64,000 nucleotides of DNA from Luteimonas saliphila (GCF_016774335.1 NZ_JAETWA010000037.1:1-64000), one strand, 5' to 3'; shown: positions 23,304 to 31,600, numbered from the stretch's first letter. The notes: generated by a model not told the origin, from the letters alone. Made by a program: numbers and translations.

Positions 23304-24761
23304 ATGCGGCCTTCCGTCTTCGCCATATCGCTTTCGTTTCTTGTCGTACACCTCGCCATCGCCGCGTTGGTCCCCCTCTTCGATGATGAGGCCTATTACG
23401 CACTGTGGGCCCGCGACCTGGCGCTCGGTTACTACGACCACCCGCCCATGATCGCCTACATGATCCGGATGGGAACCAGCCTCTTCGGTGAAACCGCGCT
23501 CGGCATCCGCCTGTTCCCGGTGATCGGTTTTGCCGCCTCGGGATACCTCGTGGGCGATATGGCGCGGCGCATGTCCGGTGGCGCAGCGGGTCTGCCAGCG
23601 CTGGCGACAACGCTCTACAACCTTGGTCTGCTTGTCTTCGCTCTGGGCAGTTTCGCCACCCCCGACGCGCCCTCGACCTTGTTCTGGGTCGCCGCACTCT
23701 GGGCCGCGATGCGCGCGATCGACGCGCCCCCGGACACACGCTCCGCGATGCGGTGGTGGGTCTGCGCGGGTCTGCTTCTCGGGTTCGGCGGCCTGTCGAA
23801 GTTCACCAATGCTTTCCTGGCCTTCGGATTGCTGACCTACCTGATTGCCACGCCAAAGGGCCGCGCGTCCCTGCTCACGCATCTGCCCTATACGGCCGTG
23901 GCGGCAGCGATTCTGCCGCTTCTGCCCTATCTTTTCTGGAACCTTCAGAGCGATTGGCTCGGCCTGGAACGCCAGGGCGCGCGCCTCGCCGCCTCCGGCT
24001 TCTCGACCCGATATCTGGGGGAATATGCCGCGCTCGTGCTCCTGGCGCCGACGCCATTGGTCTCCTGGTTCGCCTTCCGGGCTCTCAGGGCCCCGCCGAA
24101 GGACGCAGCGCTGCTGGTGTGGAGCTCCGTTCCGCTCCTGCTCTACTTCGCCTATCACGCGACCCATGCGCCAGTTCAAGCCAACTGGATCGTGCCGCTG
24201 CAGGCGCCCTTCGCCCTGCTCGCGGCCTTTGGCCTCGCTCGAGCGCAGGCGCCGCGGCTCTGGACCAAGGCCACCCCCGCCATCGCATTGGCGATGAGCG
24301 TCGGCTTGGTCGCGACCGCCTTCAACCCGGTCACCCCGATCGGCACGGCCGACAATCCACCAAACCAGACGCGCGGATGGCCAGCGACCCAGGAGGCCAT
24401 CGCCGAACTACTCGAGGAAACGGGCGCAACCTGGATCGCCACGACCGACTACGCGCGAACCGGATCGCTCGCGCTTCGTTTTCCGCAAGTGCGCGTCTGG
24501 TCCGTGACGCAACTGCAGCGCTACGGCTTCCGTGGCGCCTTCCCTGCCGAACTGTGCACGGCCCCCGGCCTCCTGATCGAGCGGGCAAGCCCGTCGCAAA
24601 CGACCTCCGGGACAGCCTCAAGCCTCTTTGAAACGGTCGAAGCCGCCCATGCAGCCGTTCGAACGCAGGACGGAGTCACACTGATGCGATATCTCCTAAC
24701 GCCGGTATCCGGGATCAGGTCGCCGGATCTGTGCCCAGGCCACGTAGATTCGCGGATCTGA
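23304..24761 (+). CDS. ArnT-like GT83/GT39 family glycosyltransferase
   Basis: A 485-residue polytopic protein. The first periplasmic loop has the donor-site acids in FDDEAYYALWARDLALGYYDHPP, and RLFPVIGFAASG opens the second helix. At least ten hydrophobic helices follow, and a C-terminal soluble part ends the protein. Family members take a sugar from an undecaprenyl or polyprenyl phosphate and attach it to lipid A, protein or glycan on the periplasmic face. It follows the GT2-GtrA gene that can make such a donor, so the pair forms a plausible pathway. The sugar and acceptor are unknown; aminoarabinose cannot be claimed because arnA/B-like genes are absent here. Confidence 0.85.
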   Translation: MRPSVFAISLSFLVVHLAIAALVPLFDDEAYYALWARDLALGYYDHPPMIAYMIRMGTSLFGETALGIRLFPVIGFAASGYLVGDMARRMSGGAAGLPALATTLYNLGLLVFALGSFATPDAPSTLFWVAALWAAMRAIDAPPDTRSAMRWWVCAGLLLGFGGLSKFTNAFLAFGLLTYLIATPKGRASLLTHLPYTAVAAAILPLLPYLFWNLQSDWLGLERQGARLAASGFSTRYLGEYAALVLLAPTPLVSWFAFRALRAPPKDAALLVWSSVPLLLYFAYHATHAPVQANWIVPLQAPFALLAAFGLARAQAPRLWTKATPAIALAMSVGLVATAFNPVTPIGTADNPPNQTRGWPATQEAIAELLEETGATWIATTDYARTGSLALRFPQVRVWSVTQLQRYGFRGAFPAELCTAPGLLIERASPSQTTSGTASSLFETVEAAHAAVRTQDGVTLMRYLLTPVSGIRSPDLCPGHVDSRI

Positions 24762-24800
24762 TTCCCTCCGCCCCCTTTGTTGCCTTTGTTGCCGCGCCCT

Positions 24801-24916
24801 TTCGTCGAACAGACGCACGCACTCAAGCGCATCGCCGACCCGGACGATCGCCGCTGCCGCGCTGTTCCTCGCCTCGGACGCCTCCGGCTTCGTCACCGGC
24901 AGCGCGATGCGGGTGG
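24801..24916 (+). pseudogene. Fragment of an SDR gene 3' end
   Basis: About 116 bases nearly match 28521-28637, the 3' part of the intact SDR gene. The shared segment starts TTCGTCGAACAG, encodes VEQ-x-HALKRIADPD, and ends at GCGATGCGGGTGG. A small indel after GCCGACCCGGACGA breaks the frame. It is an orphan copy joined to a truncated lipoprotein gene of the opposite strand. Confidence 0.7.
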
Positions 24917-25200
24917 CCCTGGTTGCCTTCGACGCGGCAGCGAACCTGAAGATCCCGGTGCCGCTCTTCGAAGTAGCTCAGCAGCTCGATCTCACTCGAA
25001 ACGAACAGCACAAGCGCATCGCGCCGTGGTGGAACTCCTGCGCGCCTTGCGGAGCCCGGGAACAGGACTTCGTGCGGGACTGCACGAACTTCCGCCTGAT
25101 CGAGCTTGAGCTCTACACGTCCAGGCCCGAAGGACAACGGATTCGAGCACGCGGCGATCGCCGAAAGCCCCAGTCCGAGCAGCGCGTTGCGCATCTTCAT
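24915..25200 (-). pseudogene. Truncated lipoprotein gene, probable integron cassette
   Basis: The ATG at 25200 lies 6 bases after a GTTGGGC core site (25206-25212, this strand), the normal place for the next cassette gene. The product begins MKMRNALLGLGLSAIAACSN, a lipoprotein signal with lipobox IAAC. It continues with RVELKLDQAEVRAVPHEV and VLFVSSEIELLSYFEE. The frame then runs into the SDR fragment, so its own end and attC are lost. No family is recognised. Confidence 0.5.
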
Positions 25201-25205
25201 GTGAG

Positions 25206-25265
25206 GCCCAACGCCTGAATCAGGCCCACCCGCGAAGCGGGTTCGGCTTGAACGAACTGTCAGGT
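25206..25265 (-). mobile_element. Integron attC recombination site
   Basis: Read leftward: ACCTGAC (R'', near RYYYAAC) at 25265-25259, then GTTCGTTCAAGCC (L''), the central stem CCCGC-TTC-GCGGG, then GGCCTGATTCAGGC (L') and the core GTTGGGC (GTTRRRY) at 25212-25206. The 60-base length and imperfect dyad are typical of attC. The upstream reading frame passes into it and ends with SSFKPNPLRGWA, a tail I associate with Xanthomonad integron cassettes. Confidence 0.72.
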
Positions 25266-25624
25266 GGGGAACCGGTGAGGTCTTGCGAGTGAAACGACCT
25301 GAGCGGCATGCCCCCAGGCTGCTGGTCCACGCCCCGAAGCCAGAGCTGTCCGTCCGAGCGAGCCTCTATCTCTACCAGGCGTCCAGTCGGACAGAGCACA
25401 GGCAACACTGACGTGACGGCGAACTGGTGGCCAACAGCACCAAAGTCGATCGCAGAAAGTGAAGTCACCGCGACCCGCGCCCTCTCGCCCGGGCCGAGCA
25501 GAATCTCGCGGCCGTCCGTTGATAGCGACAGGTCCACAGCGGAGGAATTGACCAAGGTGACGTCACAAGCCGGGCTGCCGGCGGTGGCGAACAGCAGTGC
25601 AGCTACAACGATGCTCAGCGACAT
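25220..25624 (-). CDS. Integron cassette gene: small secreted protein
   Basis: A 134-residue product starting at 25624 with GGGGAGG as ribosome site. The signal peptide (MSLSIVVAALLFATAGSPA) is followed by short beta-strand-like repeats (CDVTLVNSSAVDLSLSTDG, ILLGPGERARVAV, LPVLCPTGRLVEI). Two cysteines could form a disulfide. It has no recognised family. The last 12 residues are encoded inside the attC site, which is how cassette genes often end. With a second possible core site at 25637-25643 the cassette would be about 430 bases, a normal size. It probably depends on an outside promoter. Confidence 0.65.
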   Translation of the reverse strand: MSLSIVVAALLFATAGSPACDVTLVNSSAVDLSLSTDGREILLGPGERARVAVTSLSAIDFGAVGHQFAVTSVLPVLCPTGRLVEIEARSDGQLWLRGVDQQPGGMPLRSFHSQDLTGSPPDSSFKPNPLRGWA

Positions 25625-25636
25625 TCCATCCTCCCC

Positions 25637-25670
25637 ACCCAACGAGTGCTTATGCGGCGCAGAAGTAACT
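25637..25670 (-). mobile_element. Possible second integron core site
   Basis: GTTGGGT (matches GTTRRRY) at 25643-25637, preceded on the same strand by CTTCTGC-GCC-GCATAAG, a short imperfect hairpin. It stands 13 bases before the cassette gene's ATG, as expected for a cassette junction, but the flanking arms are too short for a full attC. It could be a degenerate attC or an attI-like end. Confidence 0.35.
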
Positions 25671-25694
25671 TGACCCTGTTCTTCGCCACCCCGG

Positions 25695-26126
25695 CTAGCG
25701 AGCACTCCTGCTTCTTCCCGCCCTGTACTCCGCGATGGTCTGCGCGGCCGTCGGGTTGGACATCGCCATGCCGTGCACGAAGACGGCCGGGGCGCCGCGC
25801 TTGAAGACCTCCACGGCGCGGTCGATCCCGGCCATCTGTTCCCGGGTCGGGTCCGCCACGTCGAAGGAGAATCCGTCTCCCCTGACCACCGGGATGCCCG
25901 CGCGGTCGAGTTGCTGCACCAGCGCCTCGGTGCGCCGCGCCTGCTCGGACGGGCAGTTGCGCGGGGCCAGCACCAGCACCGCGCCGGGCGCGACACCAGC
26001 GGGCATCTCGACCGGCACGAAACCATTGGGGCTCGGGATGACCTCGCTCGCAGCCTCGCGGTCCTGCCACCACTGCCAGGCGCCATACAGCCCGCCGGCC
26101 AGCACCAGGATCATCAGGATCCGCAT
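25695..26126 (-). CDS. Membrane-anchored small protein, thioredoxin-like fold possible
   Basis: A 143-residue product from the ATG at 26126. Residues 2-20 form an N-terminal membrane anchor. The soluble part has a strand-helix-strand layout: GAVLVLAPRNCPSEQARRTEALVQQL, GIPVVRGDGFSF, RAVEVFKRGAPAVFVHGMAMSNPTA. The single Cys after a strand followed by a helix, and a later A-P-A-V strand like a cis-Pro, recall glutaredoxin or thioredoxin folds, but there is no CxxC. Function unknown. It is followed by the cassette relic and preceded by a 210-base gap. Confidence 0.6.
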   Translation of the reverse strand: MRILMILVLAGGLYGAWQWWQDREAASEVIPSPNGFVPVEMPAGVAPGAVLVLAPRNCPSEQARRTEALVQQLDRAGIPVVRGDGFSFDVADPTREQMAGIDRAVEVFKRGAPAVFVHGMAMSNPTAAQTIAEYRAGRSRSAR

Positions 26127-26338
26127 GCACGCAACCTCCGCTGCCCGGCGGCAATCGTCATGGTGTTTCTCTCCCCGGCCTCGTCCCCCGGCTGTCCCGG
26201 CCTCCCGGCCAGCCCGGTCCCCATCCGCGAAGGGCGCGCGGTGTCGGATCCGATTCCCTGCACACCCTCCGATCCCGAAGGGTAGCGTTTCTACCCCGCC
26301 CAAAGAACCTCGACGCCGCCCCCGGATTTCGCTCCCCC

Positions 26339-27544
26339 TCAACGCGCGCCCGAGCGCAGCGACTCCGCGTGCTCCCACAGCGCCTTGAAGATCGCCACGT
26401 AGGCCTCGGTGGTGTCCTCGCCGGAGGTGTTGGTGAACAGGATCACGCCGGTGTCCAGCGCCGGCGTGGCCAGCATTTCGGTGCGCAGGCCGGGATCGCT
26501 GCCGCCGTGGCCGACGAAGCGGGTATTGAACTTGGTCTGCCAGAACAGGCCGGAGTTCTTCTCGGCCACGTCCACGTTGCCGGGCTTGCGGGCGTCGGTG
26601 AACTGCAGCCGCGTCATCTCGCGCACGGATTCGGGCGACAGCACGCGCGTGCCGGCGTACTCGCCGCCCTGCAGCAGGGCGATGAAGAACTTCGACAGGT
26701 CGTCGACCGAGGTGCGCACCCCGCCATCGGGCCATGTCACCAGGCCATAGGGCTGGATCGGCAGCTGCATCCCGTCCTGCGAGACGTAGAGCGTGGCGTG
26801 GTCGTCCATCGGCGCATCGGCCATGAACCAGCGGGTGCGGATCATGCCCAGTGGCGCGAAGAAGTGCTCGCGCGTGTAGGCATCGAGCGACTGCCCGGTC
26901 GCGCGCTCCACCGCATGCCCGGCCAGCGCCGCGCCGATATTGGAGTACTCGCGATGCGTGCCGGGCGCCACGTCGAGGAAGTTGCCGTCCGCGTAGTCCT
27001 CGCCGCCCGGCGTGAAGTAGCCGGCCAGGAATTCGCCCAGCGGCTGCGGCGCATCGCGGCCGAAGTGGTAGCCGCGCGAATACACGTCCCAGCGGTCGGC
27101 GATGCCGGACGTGTGCGTGGCCAGGTGGCGCAGGGTGATGGGCTGGCCGGGCCGGTGCGGGTTGCGCACCGGGAACGGCACCGCCTGCCCGATGTCGGCA
27201 TCCAGCGACAGCCGACCCTGCTCGACCGCGCGCATCATCGCGGCGCCGGTGATGGTCTTGCTGATCGAGGCGATGTTCATCACCGTCTCCGGCGTGAACG
27301 GCGTGCCCGCTTCGCGATTGGCGTGGCCGTAGCCGGCGCGCCAGGCCACCTTGCCGTCCACGATGATGGCCGCCGCCATGCCGACGATCCCGCCCTGCGC
27401 CATCTGCTGGCGGAGACGCGCGTCGATCGAGGCGTCGGCAGGCGCGGGGGCGTCGGGCGGCGCCGCCTGCGCGAAGACGCCAGGCGGCGCGAACGCCAGG
27501 AGGCACGCAAGAATCAGTGACCGGGAAGCACAGCGGTTCGGCAT
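26339..27544 (-). CDS. Secreted serine hydrolase, class C beta-lactamase fold
   Basis: About 401 residues from the ATG at 27544, with a signal peptide (SRSLILACLLAFAPPGVFA). The active-site motifs are S-x-x-K in NIASISKTITG, Y-x-N as REYSN, and HGG in FVGHGGSDPG near the C-terminus. The overall pattern (LATHTSGIADRWD, APGTHREYSNIGAALAG) is that of EstB/penicillin-binding-protein-like esterases and D-aminopeptidases. The enzyme acts outside the cytoplasm; the substrate is open. It is divergent from the SDR gene, with a relic between them. Confidence 0.88.
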   Translation of the reverse strand: MPNRCASRSLILACLLAFAPPGVFAQAAPPDAPAPADASIDARLRQQMAQGGIVGMAAAIIVDGKVAWRAGYGHANREAGTPFTPETVMNIASISKTITGAAMMRAVEQGRLSLDADIGQAVPFPVRNPHRPGQPITLRHLATHTSGIADRWDVYSRGYHFGRDAPQPLGEFLAGYFTPGGEDYADGNFLDVAPGTHREYSNIGAALAGHAVERATGQSLDAYTREHFFAPLGMIRTRWFMADAPMDDHATLYVSQDGMQLPIQPYGLVTWPDGGVRTSVDDLSKFFIALLQGGEYAGTRVLSPESVREMTRLQFTDARKPGNVDVAEKNSGLFWQTKFNTRFVGHGGSDPGLRTEMLATPALDTGVILFTNTSGEDTTEAYVAIFKALWEHAESLRSGAR

Positions 27545-27730
27545 CGGGAATTCCGGACGGGGAGCCACGACGGCCCGGCGGGATCATGCGCCGGCTGGCC
27601 TGCCGATGTCGACGTTCGCCGCTGGCAGGAGGGCCGTCCGGGAAGCGGGCGCTGCCGATTTCGATTGGTACAACGTCCGGGCTGCCGGGAACCCCGGGCG
27701 GCAAGCCTCGGCCGCGGCCTGCGGCACCCG

Positions 27731-27805
27731 CCCTGCGTGATAGGCCGCCGGGTTTCGCGCACGCCGCCGGACGGCTTGCGCGTCGTGCGCAGCGGCTGCG
27801 CGCCC
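27731..27805 (-). pseudogene. Fragment of an XAC0095-type gene 3' end
   Basis: About 75 bases closely match 30437-30512, the 3' part of the intact XAC0095-type gene. Both encode GAQPLRT-x-RKPSGGVRET. The rest of the 350-base gap between the beta-lactamase-like gene and the SDR shows no gene. This is a second short paralogous fragment in the same few kilobases, besides the SDR fragment. Confidence 0.6.
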
Positions 27806-27896
27806 GATCGCCGGACGCCCATGCAACGGCCGAATGCGGCGAGTACCGCGCGTGGCCGTCGCACAGACTGCGGGCTCCCACACAGGAGACGCAGAC

Positions 27897-28667
27897 ATGG
27901 CAGCACAGGCACTGGCCGGCAGGACGGCGATCGTCACTGGCGCGAGTTCGGGCATCGGGCGCGCAGCGGCATTGCGGTTCGCGCGCGAAGGTGCGCGGCT
28001 GGTGGTGAGCGGCCGCCGCGCGGATGCCCTGGCCCAACTGGTCGACGAAATCGAACGCGCCGGCGGCGAGGCGATCGCCTGCGCGGGCGACGTTCGCGAC
28101 GAGTCGCACAACGACACCCTGGTCGACACCGCGCTCGCGCGCTTCGGGCGTGTCGACATCGGTTTCAACAATGCCGGAGGCACCGGCGCCATGGGGCCGG
28201 CCAGCGCGATGTCGCTGGCCGATTGGCGCGACACCATCGACACCAACCTGACCTCGGCGTTCCTCGGCGCGCGGCGGCAGATGAGGACCATGCTGGAGGC
28301 TGGCCGCGGCTCGATCATCCTCACCTCGAGTTTCGTCGGGCACACCGCCGGCATGCCCGGAACCGCCGCCTACGCGGCCGCCAAGGCCGGCGTCATCGGC
28401 CTGGTCCAGGTGCTTGCCGTCGAGGGAGGGCAGCACGGAGTACGCGTCAACGCGCTGCTGCCCGGCGGCACGGACACGCCCGGCGCACGCGATTTCATCC
28501 AGGACCCGGCGTCACGCGTATTCGTCGAACAGATGCACGCACTCAAACGCATCGCCGACCCGGACGAGATCGCCGCGGCCGCGCTTTTCCTCGCCTCGGA
28601 TGCCTCCAGCTTCGTCACCGGCAGCGCGATGCGGGTGGATGGCGGGGTGTCGATCAACCGGACATGA
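27897..28667 (+). CDS. Short-chain dehydrogenase/reductase (SDR)
   Basis: A 256-residue product. The Rossmann motif TGASSGIG is at residues ~14-21, NNAG follows in FNNAGGTGAMG, the catalytic Ser is in LTSSFVG, and Y-x3-K is YAAAKAG. The C-terminus FLASDASSFVTGSAMRVDGGVS is typical of classical SDRs. It uses NAD(P)H; Arg residues in the second strand (SGRRADAL) favour NADP. The substrate is unknown. A partial copy of its 3' end lies at 24801-24916. Confidence 0.92.
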   Translation: MAAQALAGRTAIVTGASSGIGRAAALRFAREGARLVVSGRRADALAQLVDEIERAGGEAIACAGDVRDESHNDTLVDTALARFGRVDIGFNNAGGTGAMGPASAMSLADWRDTIDTNLTSAFLGARRQMRTMLEAGRGSIILTSSFVGHTAGMPGTAAYAAAKAGVIGLVQVLAVEGGQHGVRVNALLPGGTDTPGARDFIQDPASRVFVEQMHALKRIADPDEIAAAALFLASDASSFVTGSAMRVDGGVSINRT

Positions 28668-28886
28668 GGAAAATGCCCCTGACACCGGCTTGCTCCCCGC
28701 ATGAAATCGGCCTGCGCGGCGTGCCTGCGGGTCTACCCGCGGCGCGCTGCTGCGGTTCGCGTCCGCCCCTGGAGCGTCGCCGATGGACGGTGTCCGCCAC
28801 CCGGCCATGCACGCGTTCGCTCCAGTGCAGGGGATGCATGCGGGACGCGTCGCTCACGCCGCGCCCGCGCTGATGCCGGAGGCGAT

Positions 28887-29444
28887 ATGAAAAGGATCCT
28901 GCTGCTGTTGTTCCTGCCGCTGCTGCTCGCCGGGTGTTGCCGGCCACCGGTCATCGGCTCACAACCGGTCACGCTGCGGGCGCAGGAAACGGGAATGTGG
29001 TGCTGGGCCGCCAGCGCACAGATGGTGATGCAACACCTGGGCACCAACGTCAGCCAGTGCACGCAGGCCAACAACCGGTTCGGCCGCAGCGACTGCTGCG
29101 ACAGCCCGGTACCCAACGCTTGCGTCAATGGCGGCTGGCCCGAGTTCGACAAGTACGGCTTCAGCTTCGAGACCACGTCCGACGCGCCACTGAGCTGGGC
29201 CGACGTGCGCAAGGAGATCCACTGCCGGAAGAAGCCGTTCGCCTACAGCTGGCACTGGAGCGGGGGCGGCGGCCACATGATGGTCGTGATCGGCTATGTC
29301 ACGATCGATGGAGTGAACTACGTGACCATCAACGACCCATGGGCCCCCGGTGTCGGAGACCAGCGCGTGATCACCTACGACGCCTACGTCAGCGGATCGG
29401 GATACACGCACTGGAACGATTACTACAACGTCACCAGACTCTAG
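28887..29444 (+). CDS. Papain-like cysteine peptidase lipoprotein
   Basis: A 185-residue product. A lipoprotein signal ends LLLAGC (Cys17). The catalytic residues are Cys39 in GMWCWAASAQMVMQ, His130 in GGGGHMMVVIGY and the Asn/Asp of TINDPWAP at 149-150. This is the C39/C70 papain-like layout, with extra Cys residues (58, 70, 71, 79, 113) that could form disulfides. Relatives cleave leader peptides or host proteins; a lipid-anchored single-domain form without a transporter is unusual. The next gene begins 9 bases after its stop and is also exported, so the two probably work as a unit. Confidence 0.82.
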   Translation: MKRILLLLFLPLLLAGCCRPPVIGSQPVTLRAQETGMWCWAASAQMVMQHLGTNVSQCTQANNRFGRSDCCDSPVPNACVNGGWPEFDKYGFSFETTSDAPLSWADVRKEIHCRKKPFAYSWHWSGGGGHMMVVIGYVTIDGVNYVTINDPWAPGVGDQRVITYDAYVSGSGYTHWNDYYNVTRL

Positions 29445-29453
29445 GAGCGCGCC

Positions 29454-30092
29454 ATGAAACTGCTTATCCTGCTTTTGGCGTGCGCCGTGATCGGCCACGC
29501 CGGAGCGCAAACCATGAGTCAGCAGCCACCCGTTGCAGACGCCCGGCCCGCCACGGAGGCCGCCGGCAAGTCGCTGTCCACGCTGTCCCAGCTGGTCACG
29601 GAACAGAACTACCGCGCAATGGGCTTCGAATCCGCCAGGGAAGCCGCCGACGCCACCCTGGGTGCGCCGATCCCGGTGTACCTGGTGCAGCTCGACGAAC
29701 TGCGCGCTTACGCGGGCGGAGATCCCGCCGCGCTGCTCCGGCCGCTGCAGCAGTTCGTCTTCCCGGTGAACGTCGGCGGCGCGACGCGCTCGGGCGTCAC
29801 GGTCGAAAACACCGGCAAGGGATGGCAGGCGACCGGATTCGGCAGCCCCGCACTGACTCGCGCGCTGGCCGATGGCATACGTGCCTCGGGCGCAGCCGAC
29901 CCGATCGCGGTGCACGTCGCCGCGCTGCGCACCTACTTCATCGGCTTCCGGGATGGCGACGGCAACCTGATGTTCACGCCGATCCGGGACGAACCGGAGT
30001 TCGAGTTCCGCGCCGGCGCCGCCGTTCCCGCCACCCAGGCGTTGCTCGCGCTACGCCCGGCCGCGGTTCGGTACAACGGCCTGCCGCTCTGA
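29454..30092 (+). CDS. Secreted companion of the cysteine peptidase, unrecognised
   Basis: A 212-residue product with a signal peptide (MKLLILLLACAVIGHAGA). The mature part has TLSQLVTEQNYRAMGFESA, a VYLVQLDEL-type strand, ALLRPLQQFVFPVNVGG and an Arg-rich FIGFRDGDGNL segment. No active-site motif is seen. It may be the substrate, inhibitor or partner of the peptidase encoded 9 bases upstream. The pairing of a peptidase and a same-size secreted protein under one promoter is the only evidence for a role. Confidence 0.65.
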   Translation: MKLLILLLACAVIGHAGAQTMSQQPPVADARPATEAAGKSLSTLSQLVTEQNYRAMGFESAREAADATLGAPIPVYLVQLDELRAYAGGDPAALLRPLQQFVFPVNVGGATRSGVTVENTGKGWQATGFGSPALTRALADGIRASGAADPIAVHVAALRTYFIGFRDGDGNLMFTPIRDEPEFEFRAGAAVPATQALLALRPAAVRYNGLPL

Positions 30093-30331
30093 GCGTAGCG
30101 TTCCGCCCGCCAGGCGCGAGCCACGCATGGATGCGCGGCTTTCGCCTGGCGGGATCGACCGCGTTTGATCGCGCCGAGCAAGCAGAGGTCGCAGGTCGAA
30201 TCGACCGAAGTCCTCATGCGACTCTGCCCCCTGTTTCAGTGTTCCCGCGATTCTGTTCGCGGCTCGACTCCGTCGAACGGGATCAGGTTCCATTCCGCCC
30301 AGCAGCGAGCCTGACTCCGTCGATGGCAGGA

Positions 30332-31075
30332 TCAGTGCAGCCGCAGTGCCGGAACCGGCGCATGGCCCCGCCGCTGCCCGGCGATCGCCAGCGGCTGCGC
30401 CGTCTCCCGCACATCGCGCGCGGCCTGCGCCGCCGGCCCTGCGTGATACGCCGCCGGCGTTTCGCGCACGCCGCCAGACGGCTTGCGCGCCGTGCGCAGC
30501 GGCTGCGCGCCCACCTGGTCCAGGATCGCCTCCATCGCCTGCGCATCGTCGAAGATCGCATGCGCCAGCGTCTGCAGGCTGCCGTCGGCCAGGCCCTCCT
30601 CGTCGGTGTTGAACACCACGTCGCCCAGGGCCGTGATCCGCGCGAGCAGGCGGTCGAGCGCGTCCGCCTGGTCCATGGTCAGGCCGAAGACGTAGCGTGC
30701 GCCCGTGCCGGCCTCGGCGTCCACTGCGTCCTCGTCCGCCTCGTCGTGTTCCGCCGCCGCCGCAGACGGCGCCTCATCCGCGATCCCGCCGGCCTCCGGG
30801 GCCGTGGTCGTCTTGTCGTGCACGCGTTCGTGCCGGGCCGGCCACGTTGCCTGCTCCAGCACCTGCGCCGCCTGTTCGGCCAGCAACTCCAGGCACACCG
30901 CCAGCTCGCCCATGCTCACCTCGGGCGCATCGTCGTCTTCCTCGTCGCGGGTGCGCGGCTGCGCCAGCTGCGACAGGAACACCATGTGCCCATGCAGCTT
31001 CCTGAGCCGGAACTGCCCGTCCTCCGACAGCAGATAGCCCCTCGTCTTTCCCTGATCCAATGCATGCTCGGACAT
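30332..31075 (-). CDS. XAC0095-like domain protein
   Basis: A 247-residue product. The N-terminus RGYLLSEDGQFRLRKLHGHMVFLSQLAQPRTRDE matches the XAC0095-like domain that I know from Xanthomonadaceae. An acidic stretch (DEADEDAVDAEAG) and a helix (YVFGLTMDQADALDRLLARI) follow. The tail PSGGVRETPAAYHAG also appears as a relic at 27731. The family's function is unknown. It is preceded by a distinctive leader with hairpins. Confidence 0.8.
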   Translation of the reverse strand: MSEHALDQGKTRGYLLSEDGQFRLRKLHGHMVFLSQLAQPRTRDEEDDDAPEVSMGELAVCLELLAEQAAQVLEQATWPARHERVHDKTTTAPEAGGIADEAPSAAAAEHDEADEDAVDAEAGTGARYVFGLTMDQADALDRLLARITALGDVVFNTDEEGLADGSLQTLAHAIFDDAQAMEAILDQVGAQPLRTARKPSGGVRETPAAYHAGPAAQAARDVRETAQPLAIAGQRRGHAPVPALRLH

Positions 31076-31089
31076 CGTCGCCTCCTCGT

Positions 31090-31260
31090 TCCATGAAGTA
31101 CCCGCCCACCGCGATGCGGCGACGGGAAGTCGGGAGGTTAGAAACCGCGAACAGACGGCGGGCGTATTCCCCTTGCGGGTGTTGTATTAGCCGCCCTCCC
31201 GACGCAGGCATCGCGTCGGTCTGTCCCCGCAAGAGATACGGGCACAAAAAACCCACCGGT
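31090..31260 (-). promoter_or_regulatory. Structured leader upstream of the XAC0095-type gene
   Basis: Contains a perfect 7-base stem CCGACGC/GCGTCGG (31199-31219), a CGGTGGG-type arm near 31240 and a six-T run on the leftward strand (31246-31251). The leftward frame through it is open and reads VSNLPTSRRRIAVGGYFMERGGDD just before the gene's ATG. It may be a conserved 5' leader or the end of an inserted element. I see the structure but cannot assign it. Confidence 0.35.
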
Positions 31261-31600
31261 TTGTCGGAGGTGGGGACCGCTGTTCGAGGAGTTTCTACGC
31301 TCCTTGGAATCGAGTCTGCTACTCGATCAGGGTGGTGTCAAGCACCCGGGGAGGCACCATTTCCTGCGAATCGAATACTGCTTTCGAACAACAACATCGG
31401 ACTCCGTGGTCAAAAAAAAGGACGGAGGGAATTAAGGCTTCCAGACAGACTGCTGTGTCGGTCAGGCGGACACCATTGCCTGCGCATTGATGTAACCGGG
31501 AAGCCTCCCCGCGCGAATACAGAGCCATGACCACGCTGCTGACCCTTACAGGTACTGCGTTCCCCACAAGATCGACATTGGCTAGAACGAGGATTCATTC
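31261..31600. other. Gene-free gap before the second alpha/beta hydrolase
   Basis: No gene is supported. It holds an eight-A run at 31413-31420 between GTGGTC and GGACGGAGG, and GC lower than its neighbours. It probably includes the promoter of the hydrolase at 31601. Confidence 0.4.

Noticed and set aside
25695-28436. A 913-residue leftward open frame
   Set aside because: It runs through the beta-lactamase-like gene in another frame and opposite the SDR. Only its last 143 residues (from 26126) look like a protein and are annotated.
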